From contig JAHEKP010000010.1 in the NCBI GenBank assembly GCA_024638285.1, positions 1-35,918 of the forward strand: a stretch of 35,918 nt of DNA, in the 5' to 3' direction. The DNA comes from Cryomorphaceae bacterium. GTDB taxonomy: Bacteria > Bacteroidota > Bacteroidia > Flavobacteriales > Schleiferiaceae. How positions within the stretch are numbered: the stretch's first letter is position 1; every line of letters begins with the position of its first letter. The notes under the pieces are model-generated. The model ran no database searches and was not told the origin of the DNA. It was given only the letters and a program-made list of their open reading frames with translations. Both the position numbers and the translations under genes were made by a program. This document shows, piece by piece, positions 1 to 8,293 of this stretch.

Positions 1-152
1 ACAAAACTGGGGAGATCTCTCGAAATATAATGGTAACTGGCAAGAATCCCCATGTCTATTTCACCCAAAACAAGCTTTGCTTGACCATTCGCGAAGAACG
101 GAAATAGAAGGGTGAATACTAAACCTTTAATTATTTTCACAGTGGGTATCAT
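1..152 (-). CDS. Secreted protein of unknown function, 5' end only
   Basis: Reading leftwards from an ATG at 152, fifty codons stay open to the window edge. The first 25 or so residues look like a signal peptide: a Lys-containing start (MIPTVKIIKG), a hydrophobic core (LVFTLLFPFF) and a likely cleavage after ANGQA. The start of the mature part (KLVLGEIDMGILASYHY) is not one I recognise. The gene is divergent from nothing in view and lies downstream of ahcY on the same strand, separated from it by the ahcY terminator, so it should have its own promoter. The export prediction comes from the sequence; the function is unknown because the rest of the gene lies outside the window. Confidence 0.6.
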   Translation of the reverse strand, partial: MIPTVKIIKGLVFTLLFPFFANGQAKLVLGEIDMGILASYHYISRDLPSF

Positions 153-208
153 TCTGGGAATAAGGTCAGAAAAACTATGCCAAATTTCAAGGAATTGGCT
201 GAAAACAA

Positions 209-233
209 TACGGGGCCGCGTTGCGGCCCCGTA
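209..233 (-). terminator. Intrinsic terminator of ahcY
   Basis: An 11-bp GC-rich stem (209-219 with 223-233) closes a GTT loop, just after the ahcY stop. On the minus strand it is followed by TTGTTTTC. It separates ahcY from the secreted-protein gene to the left. Confidence 0.85.
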
Positions 234-246
234 GTTGAAAATTTTC

Positions 247-1560
247 TTAATAGCGGTAATGCTCGGGCTTGAATGGGCCTTCTACTTTCACACCGATGTA
301 ATCGGCCTGATCGCTGCGAAGGGTTTCAAGCTCTACGCCAATCTTCTCAAGGTGCAAGGCAGCTACTTTCTCATCCAAATGCTTTGGCAAGACGTATACC
401 TTGTTCTCGTACTGATCGCTGCGTAACCAAAGCTCTAATTGAGCCAATACTTGGTTCGTGAAGCTGTTTGACATGACAAACGACGGGTGACCCGTTGCAC
501 AACCTAGATTCACCAAACGGCCTTCTGCCAAAACGATGATTTCGTTGCCTTCAACATTGTAGAGGTCTACCTGTGGTTTGATGACTTTTTTGGTATCGCC
601 ATACGTCTTGTTCAACCACGCCATGTCAATCTCATTATCAAAGTGACCGATGTTACAAAGAATGGTCTTATCGTTCATCAATTTGAAGTGCTCCTCCTGA
701 ATGATGTCTTTATTTCCTGTTGCAGTAACGATGATTTGCGCGCGCGGAATAGCTGTAGCCATACGCTTCACTTCAAATCCGTCCATCGCTGCTTGTAAGG
801 CACAAATCGGATCAATTTCCGTTACAATCACACGTGCACCTGCACCACGTAATGAAGCCGCAGTACCCTTACCTACATCACCGTAACCGGCAACAACAGC
901 AACTTTACCTGCAATCATCACATCCGTTGCACGACGAATGGCATCTACTGCCGATTCTTGACAACCGTATTTGTTATCGAACTTCGACTTCGTTACCGAA
1001 TCGTTGACGTTGATTGCTGGAAGTACTAATGTTCCGTTGATCTCACGCTCGTACAAACGGTGCACACCCGTAGTGGTTTCTTCTGACAAGCCTTTGATGC
1101 CTGCAACCAACTCTGGGAATTCATCAAAAACCATGTTGGTCAAATCACCACCATCGTCTAAGATCATATTCAACGGCTGACGGTCTTCACCAAAGTGTAA
1201 CGTTTGCTCGATACACCAGTTGAATTCGTCTTCGTTCATTCCCTTCCACGCATATACTGGAATACCTGCAGCAGCAATAGCAGCAGCAGCATGATCCTGT
1301 GTTGAGAAAATATTACAAGAAGACCAAGTCACGTCGGCTCCTAATTCTACTAGCGTCTCAATCAAAACAGCCGTCTGAATGGTCATGTGCAAACATCCTG
1401 CGACGCGTGCTCCTTTCAACGGCTTGCTAGGACCAAACTCCTCACGAAGTGCCATAAGTCCTGGCATTTCAGCTTCAGCAATTCTAATTTCCGTGCGGCC
1501 CCAATCGGCCAATGACATATCTTTAACTTTGTACGGTACGTACTGTGTTGTTTCGCTCAT
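247..1560 (-). CDS. ahcY: Adenosylhomocysteinase (S-adenosyl-L-homocysteine hydrolase)
   Basis: This cytoplasmic NAD-dependent enzyme splits S-adenosylhomocysteine into adenosine and homocysteine, clearing the inhibitory by-product of methyltransferases. The 437 residues match the usual full length and end in the family's KPEHYRY tail. Expected substrate residues are present: H58 and T60 (LHMTIQT), D136, E161, K191 and D195 ([12 protein letters not shown]). The Rossmann NAD site GYGDVGKG is at 225-232. The ATG at 1560 sits about 20 nt from a strong Bacteroidota promoter (TATCTTTG at 1581-1588) and a terminator follows the stop, so it is probably transcribed alone. It is divergent from the phosphopantetheinyl transferase gene, a pairing I recall from other Flavobacteriia. 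Confidence 0.98.
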   Translation of the reverse strand: MSETTQYVPYKVKDMSLADWGRTEIRIAEAEMPGLMALREEFGPSKPLKGARVAGCLHMTIQTAVLIETLVELGADVTWSSCNIFSTQDHAAAAIAAAGIPVYAWKGMNEDEFNWCIEQTLHFGEDRQPLNMILDDGGDLTNMVFDEFPELVAGIKGLSEETTTGVHRLYEREINGTLVLPAINVNDSVTKSKFDNKYGCQESAVDAIRRATDVMIAGKVAVVAGYGDVGKGTAASLRGAGARVIVTEIDPICALQAAMDGFEVKRMATAIPRAQIIVTATGNKDIIQEEHFKLMNDKTILCNIGHFDNEIDMAWLNKTYGDTKKVIKPQVDLYNVEGNEIIVLAEGRLVNLGCATGHPSFVMSNSFTNQVLAQLELWLRSDQYENKVYVLPKHLDEKVAALHLEKIGVELETLRSDQADYIGVKVEGPFKPEHYRY

Positions 1561-1577
1561 GTGAACTAATTTATTTG
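1548..1577 (+). promoter_or_regulatory. Candidate promoter of the PPTase-GNAT gene
   Basis: TTG (1548-1550), exactly 19 nt, then TTTATTTG (1570-1577), one mismatch from TAnnTTTG. It would start transcription about 36 nt before the ATG at 1620. It overlaps the first codons of ahcY, as expected for a compact divergent pair. Confidence 0.4.
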
Positions 1578-1580
1578 GCG

Positions 1581-1609
1581 CAAAGATACATAACGTGCTG
1601 AGTGCACAA
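1581..1609 (-). promoter_or_regulatory. Promoter of ahcY, Bacteroidota type
   Basis: On the minus strand, TTTG (1606-1609), 17 nt, then TATCTTTG (1581-1588), a perfect TAnnTTTG element. It implies a leader of about 15 nt before the ahcY ATG. Its -33 element covers the GTG at 1602, which argues against that GTG being the start of the opposite gene. Confidence 0.75.
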
Positions 1610-1619
1610 AGGTTTAGTA

Positions 1620-2813
1620 ATGATGTCTACCAATTTTCCATTTAAACATTTATCTGAGGAGGTCCAATTCGGCTACTCCACTGAAGCATCCGCACACCTG
1701 AACATAGAACTGTTCAGTCCATCAGACCTTTTAAAATGGGAACAAAGACAAACGGAACATCGAAAAGAAGAGTTCTTGATGAGTAGATCCGCATTGGCCG
1801 AAGCACTCCAACCACTCCCCCTTTCAGGTGTCTATTATACCGGGAATCAACCTAAACATGAAGCTGGACACATCAGTTTAAGTCACACTAAAGGCGGGGC
1901 CATTGCCGCGTATTCAGCCACTGTTGAAGTGGGAATAGATATCGAGAGTGTGCGCCCGCAAATCAGCCGAATTGCGCAAAAGTTTATTCGATCGGATGAA
2001 GAAAAGTACTTAGCTACGCTAGGTACTACGCACGCGCAGCAACTTTTATGGGGACTGAAAGAAAGTCTTTTCAAACTCTTTGGTTCCGGTAATGTAGATT
2101 TTAAAAAACACCTGCACATCACTTCACTTAGCACGGAAGGAAACGGAAATTACTGGTCTGGTACAGCTTGGATTTACGCAATAAATGAGCTGCACCAGCA
2201 GCCCATACAATGTTTCGTTCAAGGCTATTTTGACGGCAGTCATTATTATTGTCTAGCGACACACCGCAAAGCAATAATACCCTTTAACACCCACAACCTT
2301 CAACTGCGGGAATGGACGCTAAGCGATGCGCATTGGATTTTTAGTTTAAATCAAGATCCTGAAGTGGTCAAGTATACCGGAGATAGCGGATTTTCATCTG
2401 AAGCGAAGGCCCTGGAACTTATTCAAACGTATCCAAACTACCAACGCGACGGTTACGGCCGGTGGATGGTTACAGATCGTGCTAGTACTACTCCTCTGGG
2501 TTGGTGTGGACTTAAAAAGAATCCATGGGGCGTAGATTTAGGTTTCCGATTTTTCCGTGAACACTGGGGCAAAGGAATAGCAACACGAGCCGCACGGGCC
2601 GCTCTAGCTTTGGGCGAAACCTTCGAGGCCGACCCAATCATCGGCCGGACACTATCTAGTAATACCGCGAGTTGCAAAGTTTTAGAAAAGGTTGGCATGG
2701 TACACTACGACACGCTTCTTTTCGAAGATTTCGCACAATCGTATAACCTGCTGGAAAACAATAGCATGCAATGGGCTGATGAACAGGTGCTGCTCTATAA
2801 ATTCCCTGACTAA
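1620..2813 (+). CDS. 4'-phosphopantetheinyl transferase fused to a GNAT acetyltransferase
   Basis: This is one uninterrupted reading frame with two enzyme modules. Residues 1 to about 215 are an Sfp/AcpT-type phosphopantetheinyl transferase. Both magnesium/CoA signatures are intact: VGIDIE (about 104-109) and [12 protein letters not shown] (about 144-155). This module should attach phosphopantetheine to acyl carrier proteins. Residues about 226-390 are a RimJ/RimL-type GNAT domain ([15 protein letters not shown] at its start, [12 protein letters not shown] as acetyl-CoA loop, [10 protein letters not shown] near the end). I chose ATG 1620 (or 1623) over an in-frame GTG at 1602 because the latter lies in the ahcY promoter. 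PPTases of this phylum are usually about 200 residues, so the acetyltransferase is an addition. The acetyl acceptor cannot be predicted. The stop overlaps the next start by one base. Confidence 0.9.
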   Translation: MMSTNFPFKHLSEEVQFGYSTEASAHLNIELFSPSDLLKWEQRQTEHRKEEFLMSRSALAEALQPLPLSGVYYTGNQPKHEAGHISLSHTKGGAIAAYSATVEVGIDIESVRPQISRIAQKFIRSDEEKYLATLGTTHAQQLLWGLKESLFKLFGSGNVDFKKHLHITSLSTEGNGNYWSGTAWIYAINELHQQPIQCFVQGYFDGSHYYCLATHRKAIIPFNTHNLQLREWTLSDAHWIFSLNQDPEVVKYTGDSGFSSEAKALELIQTYPNYQRDGYGRWMVTDRASTTPLGWCGLKKNPWGVDLGFRFFREHWGKGIATRAARAALALGETFEADPIIGRTLSSNTASCKVLEKVGMVHYDTLLFEDFAQSYNLLENNSMQWADEQVLLYKFPD

Positions 2814-3346
2814 TGCCACACATCGTTCTCACGGGTACCGAAAGCACCTTTAAATCCCGCTTATCCAAGGCGCTGAGCGAATGGCTTAACCTAATCACTG
2901 TGTCAGAATATGCGCGTGATTACATGCGAGAAAATGGTTTGGATGCCTCAGCACTGAACGAAGCCATTTTCCAAACCATCGCAAAAGGGCAGATTCAACA
3001 ACAACGTACTGGTGGTTACTTTGATCCTCATGCCGATCCTGTAGTATTTGATACCGACGGCATCACCTTAGCGGTTTGGGCAGAAGATAAATTCCCACAT
3101 ACCACGGAAGACTTCTTAACCGTTCCTGAACACCTTCATTACCTCGTATGCGCGCCTACAAACAAGGCTTACGAAGATCCAATGCGAGAAGACCTTCATA
3201 GGCGTCAGGAAATTCATCAACGTTACATAGAGGTTCTCAATGCCGCTAATGCATCATATACCGTGCTCACTGAAGTTACTTTTAAGAACCGATTACTTGA
3301 AGCCAAATCCGCTCTGAACCAATGGGGATTTACACCACGCGATTGA
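2813..3346 (+). CDS. NadR-like P-loop kinase/ATPase with altered P-loop
   Basis: The 177 residues follow the layout of the NadR-like AAA_28 nucleotide-binding family, whose best-known member is the nicotinamide riboside kinase domain of NadR. The P-loop region is GTESTFKS (8-15), where relatives carry GPESTGKT/S. SEYARDYM (31-38) matches the conserved glutamate-containing segment, VVFDTDGITLAVWAE (77-91) the Walker B region, and EDPMREDLHRRQEIH (121-135) the lid. The Phe at position 13 replaces the glycine that normally precedes the P-loop lysine, so nucleotide binding is uncertain. Translation is probably coupled to the upstream PPTase-GNAT gene (TAATG overlap). The 3' end overlaps the dnaG 3' end by 17 nt on the opposite strand. 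The substrate is unknown. Confidence 0.8.
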   Translation: MPHIVLTGTESTFKSRLSKALSEWLNLITVSEYARDYMRENGLDASALNEAIFQTIAKGQIQQQRTGGYFDPHADPVVFDTDGITLAVWAEDKFPHTTEDFLTVPEHLHYLVCAPTNKAYEDPMREDLHRRQEIHQRYIEVLNAANASYTVLTEVTFKNRLLEAKSALNQWGFTPRD

Positions 3347-5252
3347 GTTTATCGTCTAACATCTGACGCAATTGATTCCATCTATGAAATTCATTCATGT
3401 AACGATCAATCTGAATATCGTCGCCTTCCAACATTGTTTTCAATTGTTCCAGTTGACGTTGTACGTGCATGTATTTAAAACGAAGTACTGTATCGCTCAC
3501 AAGCGCGTAGATGATGTTTTTTTCCTTGGGTAGATAGATTTCACGTGCTTCCCATTTAGCCAGCACATATTTCTCCGTCAAGGCTTCTGTAACTAATTCC
3601 ACCACCTCCGGATCAGGTTGACGAACCCACCAGGACATTTCAGGCACATCACCTTCTTCCAGCTCTTTAGAGAGTAAGGTATATGCCTTCTTAAAAACAG
3701 GAACCTCGAACGTCATGCCATCATTATCCAACGCATCTTTAATCCAATCCGCTACCGTTATTGGTATGACCTCTTCAGGATCAATTCCTTCCTCGAGCAT
3801 GATCTCCTTTCCTTTGCTTATGGCCAAATGAATCAACGTTTTCTCTTGGTCGTACCCCAAAATTTTAGCTTCCTCAGGCACACCGCCTGCAACCACCTCC
3901 ATCGGCGGTTCTTGCTGCTGTTTTCTTCGAGCTTGACGGGACTGATCGCTTAATAATCGTTCCAATTCATCAAAGAGGGCTGAGGCGTCTATTTCTAAAA
4001 GGCGTGCAGCCTCCTTCACAAATACTTCCTGACCAATTCGATCCGGCACCTTAGCTATACTCGCTACAATTTCACGCACCATCTGTGCACGCTTAAGCGG
4101 ATCTCCAGCGGCCTCTTCTATCAAAACTCCGGTCTTGAAACTGATGAAATCGCGACGATTGGTACTGATATAGGATTCTAATTCCTCTGTGCTGTGTGCT
4201 TGCGCGAAGCTGTCCGGATCTTCTCCATCTGGGAAAGGAACAACCCTTACGTTTACCCCCTGCTCCAACATCATATCTAAACCACGGAAACTCGCACGAA
4301 TACCCGCTGCATCACCATCATAAAGCAAGGTAATATTCGGGGTATACCGTTTCAGCATCGCAATCTGACCTTCTGTAAGCGCTGTACCGGATGAACTTAC
4401 CACATTGCGTACGCCGTTTTGGTAAAAACTCAACACATCCGTATAACCCTCCACTAGAAGTGCTTCATCACGCTTAACAATCTCTTGCTTGGCTTGAAAC
4501 AATCCATAGAGCACCTTGCTCTTATGATAGATTGGGTTCTCTGGCGAGTTCAGGTATTTCGCGGCCTTCGCATTGCTCTGCAAAATCCGCCCACCGAATC
4601 CCAGCACCCTACCTGAGATAGAATGAATAGGGAACATCACACGGCCGCGAAAACGGTCGTACCAACCGCGGTCATTCCGCATACTGATCCCAGAAGATTC
4701 TAGAGCTTCTGCACTGTAGGAATTCGCTAGTGCATAGTCAGCAAAAGCAGCAGACTGCTCCGGGCTGTATCCCAAAAGAAATTTTTTGATCGTTTCATCT
4801 GTGAAGCCGCGCTCCTTAAAATAACTCAACCCAATTGCCTTGCCTTGATCGGTCTGGTGCAATTGCTCTGCGTACCACTTCGCAGCTACATCGGAAATTA
4901 AATACACACCTTCCTTTAAATTACCGGCCGCGATCTCCTCTGGAGTCTGCGGGCGTTCTTCGGGAATTTCAATATTGTATTTTTTTGCAATCCAACGCAA
5001 CGCTTCAGGATAGGACATCTGTTCCAATTCCATGAGGAAGGTCACTACATTCCCCCCTTTACCGGAAGAGAAATCTTTAAAGATTTGCTTTGCCGGGCTC
5101 ACCATGAAACTCGGAGATTTCTCGTTGTTAAATGGACTGAGTCCTTTAAGATTGCTCCCGCTTTTCTTTAATTGTACAAATTCCCCTATGACCTCCTCAA
5201 TCTGAGCGGTACTGAAGATTTGTTCAATGATACTTTCGGGAATTCTAGACAT
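3330..5252 (-). CDS. dnaG: DNA primase DnaG, without zinc ligands
   Basis: This replicative primase makes RNA primers at the fork. The 640 residues have the standard order: N-terminal CHC2-like domain (1-95), RNA polymerase/Toprim core (about 110-420) and a C-terminal helicase-binding domain. Toprim acidic residues are intact (E268 in LLVEGYTD; D312/D314 in YDGDAAG), as is the core motif RFRGRVMFPI (200-209). The four zinc-binding positions of the CHC2 finger, C-H-C-C in most bacteria, are here S39, N42, D60 and S63 (LSPFNNEKSPSF ... KDFSSGKGG). The surrounding fold is conserved and the frame is intact, so this is a real loss. I recall the same loss in other Flavobacteriia. The gene stands alone, downstream of the mscS terminator. 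Confidence 0.97.
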   Translation of the reverse strand: MSRIPESIIEQIFSTAQIEEVIGEFVQLKKSGSNLKGLSPFNNEKSPSFMVSPAKQIFKDFSSGKGGNVVTFLMELEQMSYPEALRWIAKKYNIEIPEERPQTPEEIAAGNLKEGVYLISDVAAKWYAEQLHQTDQGKAIGLSYFKERGFTDETIKKFLLGYSPEQSAAFADYALANSYSAEALESSGISMRNDRGWYDRFRGRVMFPIHSISGRVLGFGGRILQSNAKAAKYLNSPENPIYHKSKVLYGLFQAKQEIVKRDEALLVEGYTDVLSFYQNGVRNVVSSSGTALTEGQIAMLKRYTPNITLLYDGDAAGIRASFRGLDMMLEQGVNVRVVPFPDGEDPDSFAQAHSTEELESYISTNRRDFISFKTGVLIEEAAGDPLKRAQMVREIVASIAKVPDRIGQEVFVKEAARLLEIDASALFDELERLLSDQSRQARRKQQQEPPMEVVAGGVPEEAKILGYDQEKTLIHLAISKGKEIMLEEGIDPEEVIPITVADWIKDALDNDGMTFEVPVFKKAYTLLSKELEEGDVPEMSWWVRQPDPEVVELVTEALTEKYVLAKWEAREIYLPKEKNIIYALVSDTVLRFKYMHVQRQLEQLKTMLEGDDIQIDRYMNEFHRWNQLRQMLDDKLNRVV

Positions 5253-5284
5253 AGTATTGCAAGATACATTTACTAAACAAAAAA

Positions 5285-5302
5285 GCCACCCTTTCGGGTG
5301 GC
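5285..5302 (-). terminator. Terminator of the djlA-like / polyprenyl synthase / mscS operon
   Basis: A 7-bp stem GCCACCC/GGGTGGC closes a 4-nt loop, and on the minus strand it runs into a T-rich tail (TTTTTTGTTT). It lies between the mscS stop and the dnaG start. Confidence 0.85.
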
Positions 5303-5324
5303 CTGCAAACTGAGTGAATAGTAA

Positions 5325-6137
5325 TTATTTCTGTAAATGTACATCCATTTGAGGAAATGGTATAGAAATTCCTTCTTCATTAAACGCTTTATACACTTCT
5401 GTCGTCACCGCATAATATAAAGACCAGTAATTTTCGCTTGCCACCCACGCGCGAACTAAAATATTCACAGATGAGTCCGCCAATGCATGTATCTCAATCA
5501 ACCCTTCAGGCTCTTTTAATACCCTTTCATCCGCATCGATGATCTTTTTTATGATGGCTTTTGCCTTTTCTACATCATCACCGTAACCTATGCCGAAGGT
5601 CCATTCTTGGCGCCGTGTAGCCTCCGCGCTGTAATTGATCAAGCTCCCATTGCTCAACCCCCCGTTTGGAATAACTACCTGCTTATTATCAGGTGTAGTT
5701 AAGATGGTTGTAAAAATCTGTATACTTTTCACTGTTCCACTATACCCTTGCGCTTCTATAAAATCGCCCACCTCAAACGGCTTAAACATAAGGATCATGG
5801 CTCCTCCTGCAAAATTTTGAAGGGTCCCGCTTAAGGCCATACCAACGGCTAAGCCTGCAGCACCTAAAATCGCGACGATACTCGTTGTCTGCACACCCAA
5901 TTGATTAACGGTCGCGATAAACACAACCGCTTGAAGTGCAATTTTTAAAAAACTTTGAAGAAATGTCGAAAGACTCGCATCCACTTCGCGAAGCGTGAGT
6001 GCCTTTGTAAAGGCGCGCATCATTGCCTTAACTACGCGCATTCCTATCCAAAAAATAATAATGGCTAGCGCAATATCCTTAGCCCATTCGAACGCATTCA
6101 CTTTCAAAGCATATAGTATTCCTTCCAATTCTTCCAT
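5325..6137 (-). CDS. mscS: Small-conductance mechanosensitive channel, MscS family
   Basis: This inner-membrane channel releases solutes when membrane tension rises. The 270 residues are close to the size of E. coli MscS. There are three membrane segments (about 20-40, 63-80, 86-115). The pore helix is Gly/Ala-rich (LGAAGLAVGMALSGTLQNFAGG), and the typical beta-domain start FKPFEVGDFIE (118-128) and PNGGLSNGSLINYS follow. The gene is last in an operon, 4 nt after the polyprenyl synthase stop, and is followed by a terminator. Confidence 0.95.
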   Translation of the reverse strand: MEELEGILYALKVNAFEWAKDIALAIIIFWIGMRVVKAMMRAFTKALTLREVDASLSTFLQSFLKIALQAVVFIATVNQLGVQTTSIVAILGAAGLAVGMALSGTLQNFAGGAMILMFKPFEVGDFIEAQGYSGTVKSIQIFTTILTTPDNKQVVIPNGGLSNGSLINYSAEATRRQEWTFGIGYGDDVEKAKAIIKKIIDADERVLKEPEGLIEIHALADSSVNILVRAWVASENYWSLYYAVTTEVYKAFNEEGISIPFPQMDVHLQK

Positions 6138-6141
6138 CTAT

Positions 6142-7116
6142 CTATTTTTTCCTAGCTACCGTAAATTCTAAAAGCGATTCGAACGAATCACGTACCGCAC
6201 TTTGTGGAAAGGTAAAAAGAAGAGCTTTCGCCTGCATGATGTGCTCTTCCATTTTAGAACGTGCATAATCCAATCCACCTGAATTCCTCACAAAGTCCAC
6301 CACTTCCTGAACCTTCTTGGGACGATCGTGATGCTTTTTAATGGTTTTAATAATGTACTTGCGTTGTTTTGGAACTGCCTCCTTCAACGCATGTATAAGC
6401 GGTAAAGTCATTTTCTGCTCCTTGATATCAATACCGGCAGGTTTTCCGGTTAAATTGACTTTTTCAAAATCAAAAAGGTCATCTTTTATTTGAAACGCCA
6501 GTCCCAAATGACGGCCAATCTCACGTAATTTCGAAATGCTTGCTTCATCTGCCTCCACACTCGACGCCCCAACCACACAGCACGTTTCTATAAGTGAAGC
6601 AGTTTTTTGCTGGATCACTTCATAATAAACGGCCTCAGTAATGTCCAATTTTCTTGCCTTTTCTATCTGAAGTAGCTCACCTTCGCTCATCGCCTTTACC
6701 GCCCCACTGACATGTTCTAGAAGGGTATACTCTTTCGTTTCTACAGCTAGTAACAACACTCTGGACAGTAAATAATCACCGATTAAAACGGCAACTTTAT
6801 TTTTCCAAAGCGCATTAATACTGAAAAATCCGCGTCGCATATCTGAATCGTCCACCACATCGTCGTGTACTAAAGTGGCAGTGTGCATCAATTCTATGAG
6901 CGAAGCGCCTCTGTAAGTGCTTTCATTCACTTCACCCACTAATTTTGCGCTAAGAAATACCAGGATAGGACGCATCTGCTTTCCCTTGCGCTTTACCATA
7001 TACCCCATGACTCTATCGACAAGGGGGACTTTTGAGCTCAAGTGCATTTTGAACTTGGGTTCAAAACGCTGCATTTCCTCTCTAATAGGTGCCTTTATAT
7101 CTGTTAATTTCACCAT
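6142..7116 (-). CDS. Polyprenyl diphosphate synthase (octaprenyl/hexaprenyl type)
   Basis: This trans-prenyltransferase extends an allylic diphosphate with isopentenyl diphosphate, presumably making the side chain of menaquinone. The first aspartate motif is DDVVDD (85-90) and the second is KDDLFD (211-216); KRKGKQMRP (42-50) and GEL (146-148) fit the IPP-binding and catalytic core. The fifth residue before the first motif is a small Ala (HTATLVHDD), which in the family favours long products. Exact chain length cannot be read from the sequence. The start overlaps the DjlA-like stop by one base, and mscS follows 4 nt later, so the three genes form an operon. Confidence 0.95.
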   Translation of the reverse strand: MVKLTDIKAPIREEMQRFEPKFKMHLSSKVPLVDRVMGYMVKRKGKQMRPILVFLSAKLVGEVNESTYRGASLIELMHTATLVHDDVVDDSDMRRGFFSINALWKNKVAVLIGDYLLSRVLLLAVETKEYTLLEHVSGAVKAMSEGELLQIEKARKLDITEAVYYEVIQQKTASLIETCCVVGASSVEADEASISKLREIGRHLGLAFQIKDDLFDFEKVNLTGKPAGIDIKEQKMTLPLIHALKEAVPKQRKYIIKTIKKHHDRPKKVQEVVDFVRNSGGLDYARSKMEEHIMQAKALLFTFPQSAVRDSFESLLEFTVARKK

Positions 7117-7877
7117 TAGTTCCAGCCCATTTCTTTACAGATCTGCTCGTAGGCTTTTTGAACGTTCAAGAAGGTCTCTTTCGCCGCGGCTTGCGCCTCT
7201 TCTCCGGCACCCACCAGACGATCTGGGTGGTATTTCAGTGCCATTTTGCGATACGCCTTTTTTACATCGGCTTCTCCAGCCCCCTTCTCTAATTCTAAGA
7301 CCTTATAAGCCCAATCCGCATCCTGGCCTTTATGGAACATTGCTTGTATAGAAGCAAAGTCATAGGCATTGATGCGCAAATTTCGTGCGATGCGCTGGAT
7401 CTCTTCAAGCTCACTAGGATGCAGATATCCGTCCGCTAAACCCAGCTTAAACAAAAAATGAATTAATTGTAAACGTGTACTGTGTGTAGTAAAACTATTG
7501 ATCTGCGAACATACCTTAGTCAAAGGAATGGGTTGATCAACTATCTTTTTAAATACTTTGAAACTCTCATTGGCCTTTTCCTTTCCAAACATGCCAACAA
7601 ACTGCTGACGGACAAAGTCCAATTCACTCTGACTTACTGTACCGTCCGCTTTAATCACCCGAGCCGCGAGGACCAATAATGAAATATGAAAATCGCTAGG
7701 TGATCCTTGGCGTTGTTCGCCTGCGGACCATTGGCCGCTTGCGCGTCGAGACTCCATATCATCAGCACCGACCAATTCGTGCATCATATTGCCCAAAGCC
7801 ACGCCGAGCAGTGCCCCAATAGGACCTCCTAAACTCCAGCCAAGGCCGCCACCGAAAATTTGAAATAGACGTTTCAT
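7116..7877 (-). CDS. DjlA-like co-chaperone: TerB domain plus C-terminal J domain
   Basis: The protein has 253 residues from the ATG at 7877. A glycine-rich hydrophobic N-terminus (about 5-30, FGGGLGWSLGGPIGALLGVALG in two parts) probably sits in the membrane. A TerB-like helical domain follows (about 63-180, with KADGTVSQSELDFV and ADGYLHPSELEEI as its paired acidic turns). The C-terminus is a J domain (about 187-250) with the HPD motif at 217-219, which stimulates DnaK ATPase. A TTG at 7883 extends the frame by two codons, but it sits beside the predicted transcription start of a TATCTTTG promoter, so I prefer the ATG. It is the first gene of an operon with the polyprenyl synthase and mscS. 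Confidence 0.92.
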   Translation of the reverse strand: MKRLFQIFGGGLGWSLGGPIGALLGVALGNMMHELVGADDMESRRASGQWSAGEQRQGSPSDFHISLLVLAARVIKADGTVSQSELDFVRQQFVGMFGKEKANESFKVFKKIVDQPIPLTKVCSQINSFTTHSTRLQLIHFLFKLGLADGYLHPSELEEIQRIARNLRINAYDFASIQAMFHKGQDADWAYKVLELEKGAGEADVKKAYRKMALKYHPDRLVGAGEEAQAAAKETFLNVQKAYEQICKEMGWN

Positions 7878-7885
7878 TCGCAACC

Positions 7886-7893
7886 CAAAGATA
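7886..7893 (-). promoter_or_regulatory. Promoter -7 element of the djlA-like operon
   Basis: A perfect TATCTTTG on the minus strand, 8 nt before the ATG at 7877. Transcription would start almost at the start codon, giving a very short or leaderless mRNA. No clear -33 TTG is seen. Confidence 0.6.
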
Positions 7894-7932
7894 GGTTACG
7901 AGAACGTCTTCATTGACTCAGAGGTAATAAAA

Positions 7933-8100
7933 TCAAGTCGCGAAAATCGCAACGGCTGATATTCCTACAATAATGAGTATGACCAAGCCGATCTGCGCAT
8001 AAAGCTGCGCTTTGGTCATTTTCTCTTCAGGAGACCGTTTTCTAGTTCCTGAAGACCGCACTCTACGAGTGTCTCTTTGAGGTGCTGCACTATTAGACAT
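7933..8100 (-). CDS. Small single-pass membrane protein, 55 residues
   Basis: I do not recognise this protein. From the ATG at 8100 it has a basic, Ser/Arg-rich head (about 1-30, net strongly positive, TRRVRSSGTRKRSPEEK) and one hydrophobic helix (about 35-53, IGLVILIIVGISAVAIF) ending two residues before the stop. This suggests a tail-anchored inner-membrane protein with its head in the cytoplasm. A GTG at 8163 would extend it, but it overlaps a promoter-like TGAATTTG, so I prefer ATG 8100. It sits between the DjlA-like gene and the nrdA terminator, on the same strand as both. Confidence 0.6.
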   Translation of the reverse strand: MSNSAAPQRDTRRVRSSGTRKRSPEEKMTKAQLYAQIGLVILIIVGISAVAIFAT

Positions 8101-8243
8101 AAAAGTTGAGTTGGTTGTGTTCTCCTTGAAGTTAAGAATTTCTTTAGTAATAAACAAATTCACTTTTTACACAACAACATCGTAAACAAGCGTTTAGCCC
8201 TCATATAGTCTCGATTTAGACCCTCTAAAGAACAATCAAAAAA

Positions 8244-8270
8244 AAATCCCAAACGTTCTGTTTGGGATTT
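8244..8270 (-). terminator. Terminator of nrdB-nrdA
   Basis: An 11-bp perfect stem (8244-8254 with 8260-8270) closes a 5-nt loop and on the minus strand continues into eight T residues. It lies 24 nt after the nrdA stop. Confidence 0.93.
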
Positions 8271-8293
8271 TCAAGATCAACTTTAAAGTGTTT

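Noticed and set aside
5055-5165. Frameshift or assembly error in the DnaG zinc finger
   Set aside because: The frame is continuous and the residues around the four substituted positions keep the family pattern, so the loss is real.
6917-7351. 144-codon plus-strand frame across the polyprenyl synthase / DjlA-like junction
   Set aside because: Both minus-strand genes are certain families with intact motifs; the opposite frame has no recognisable features.
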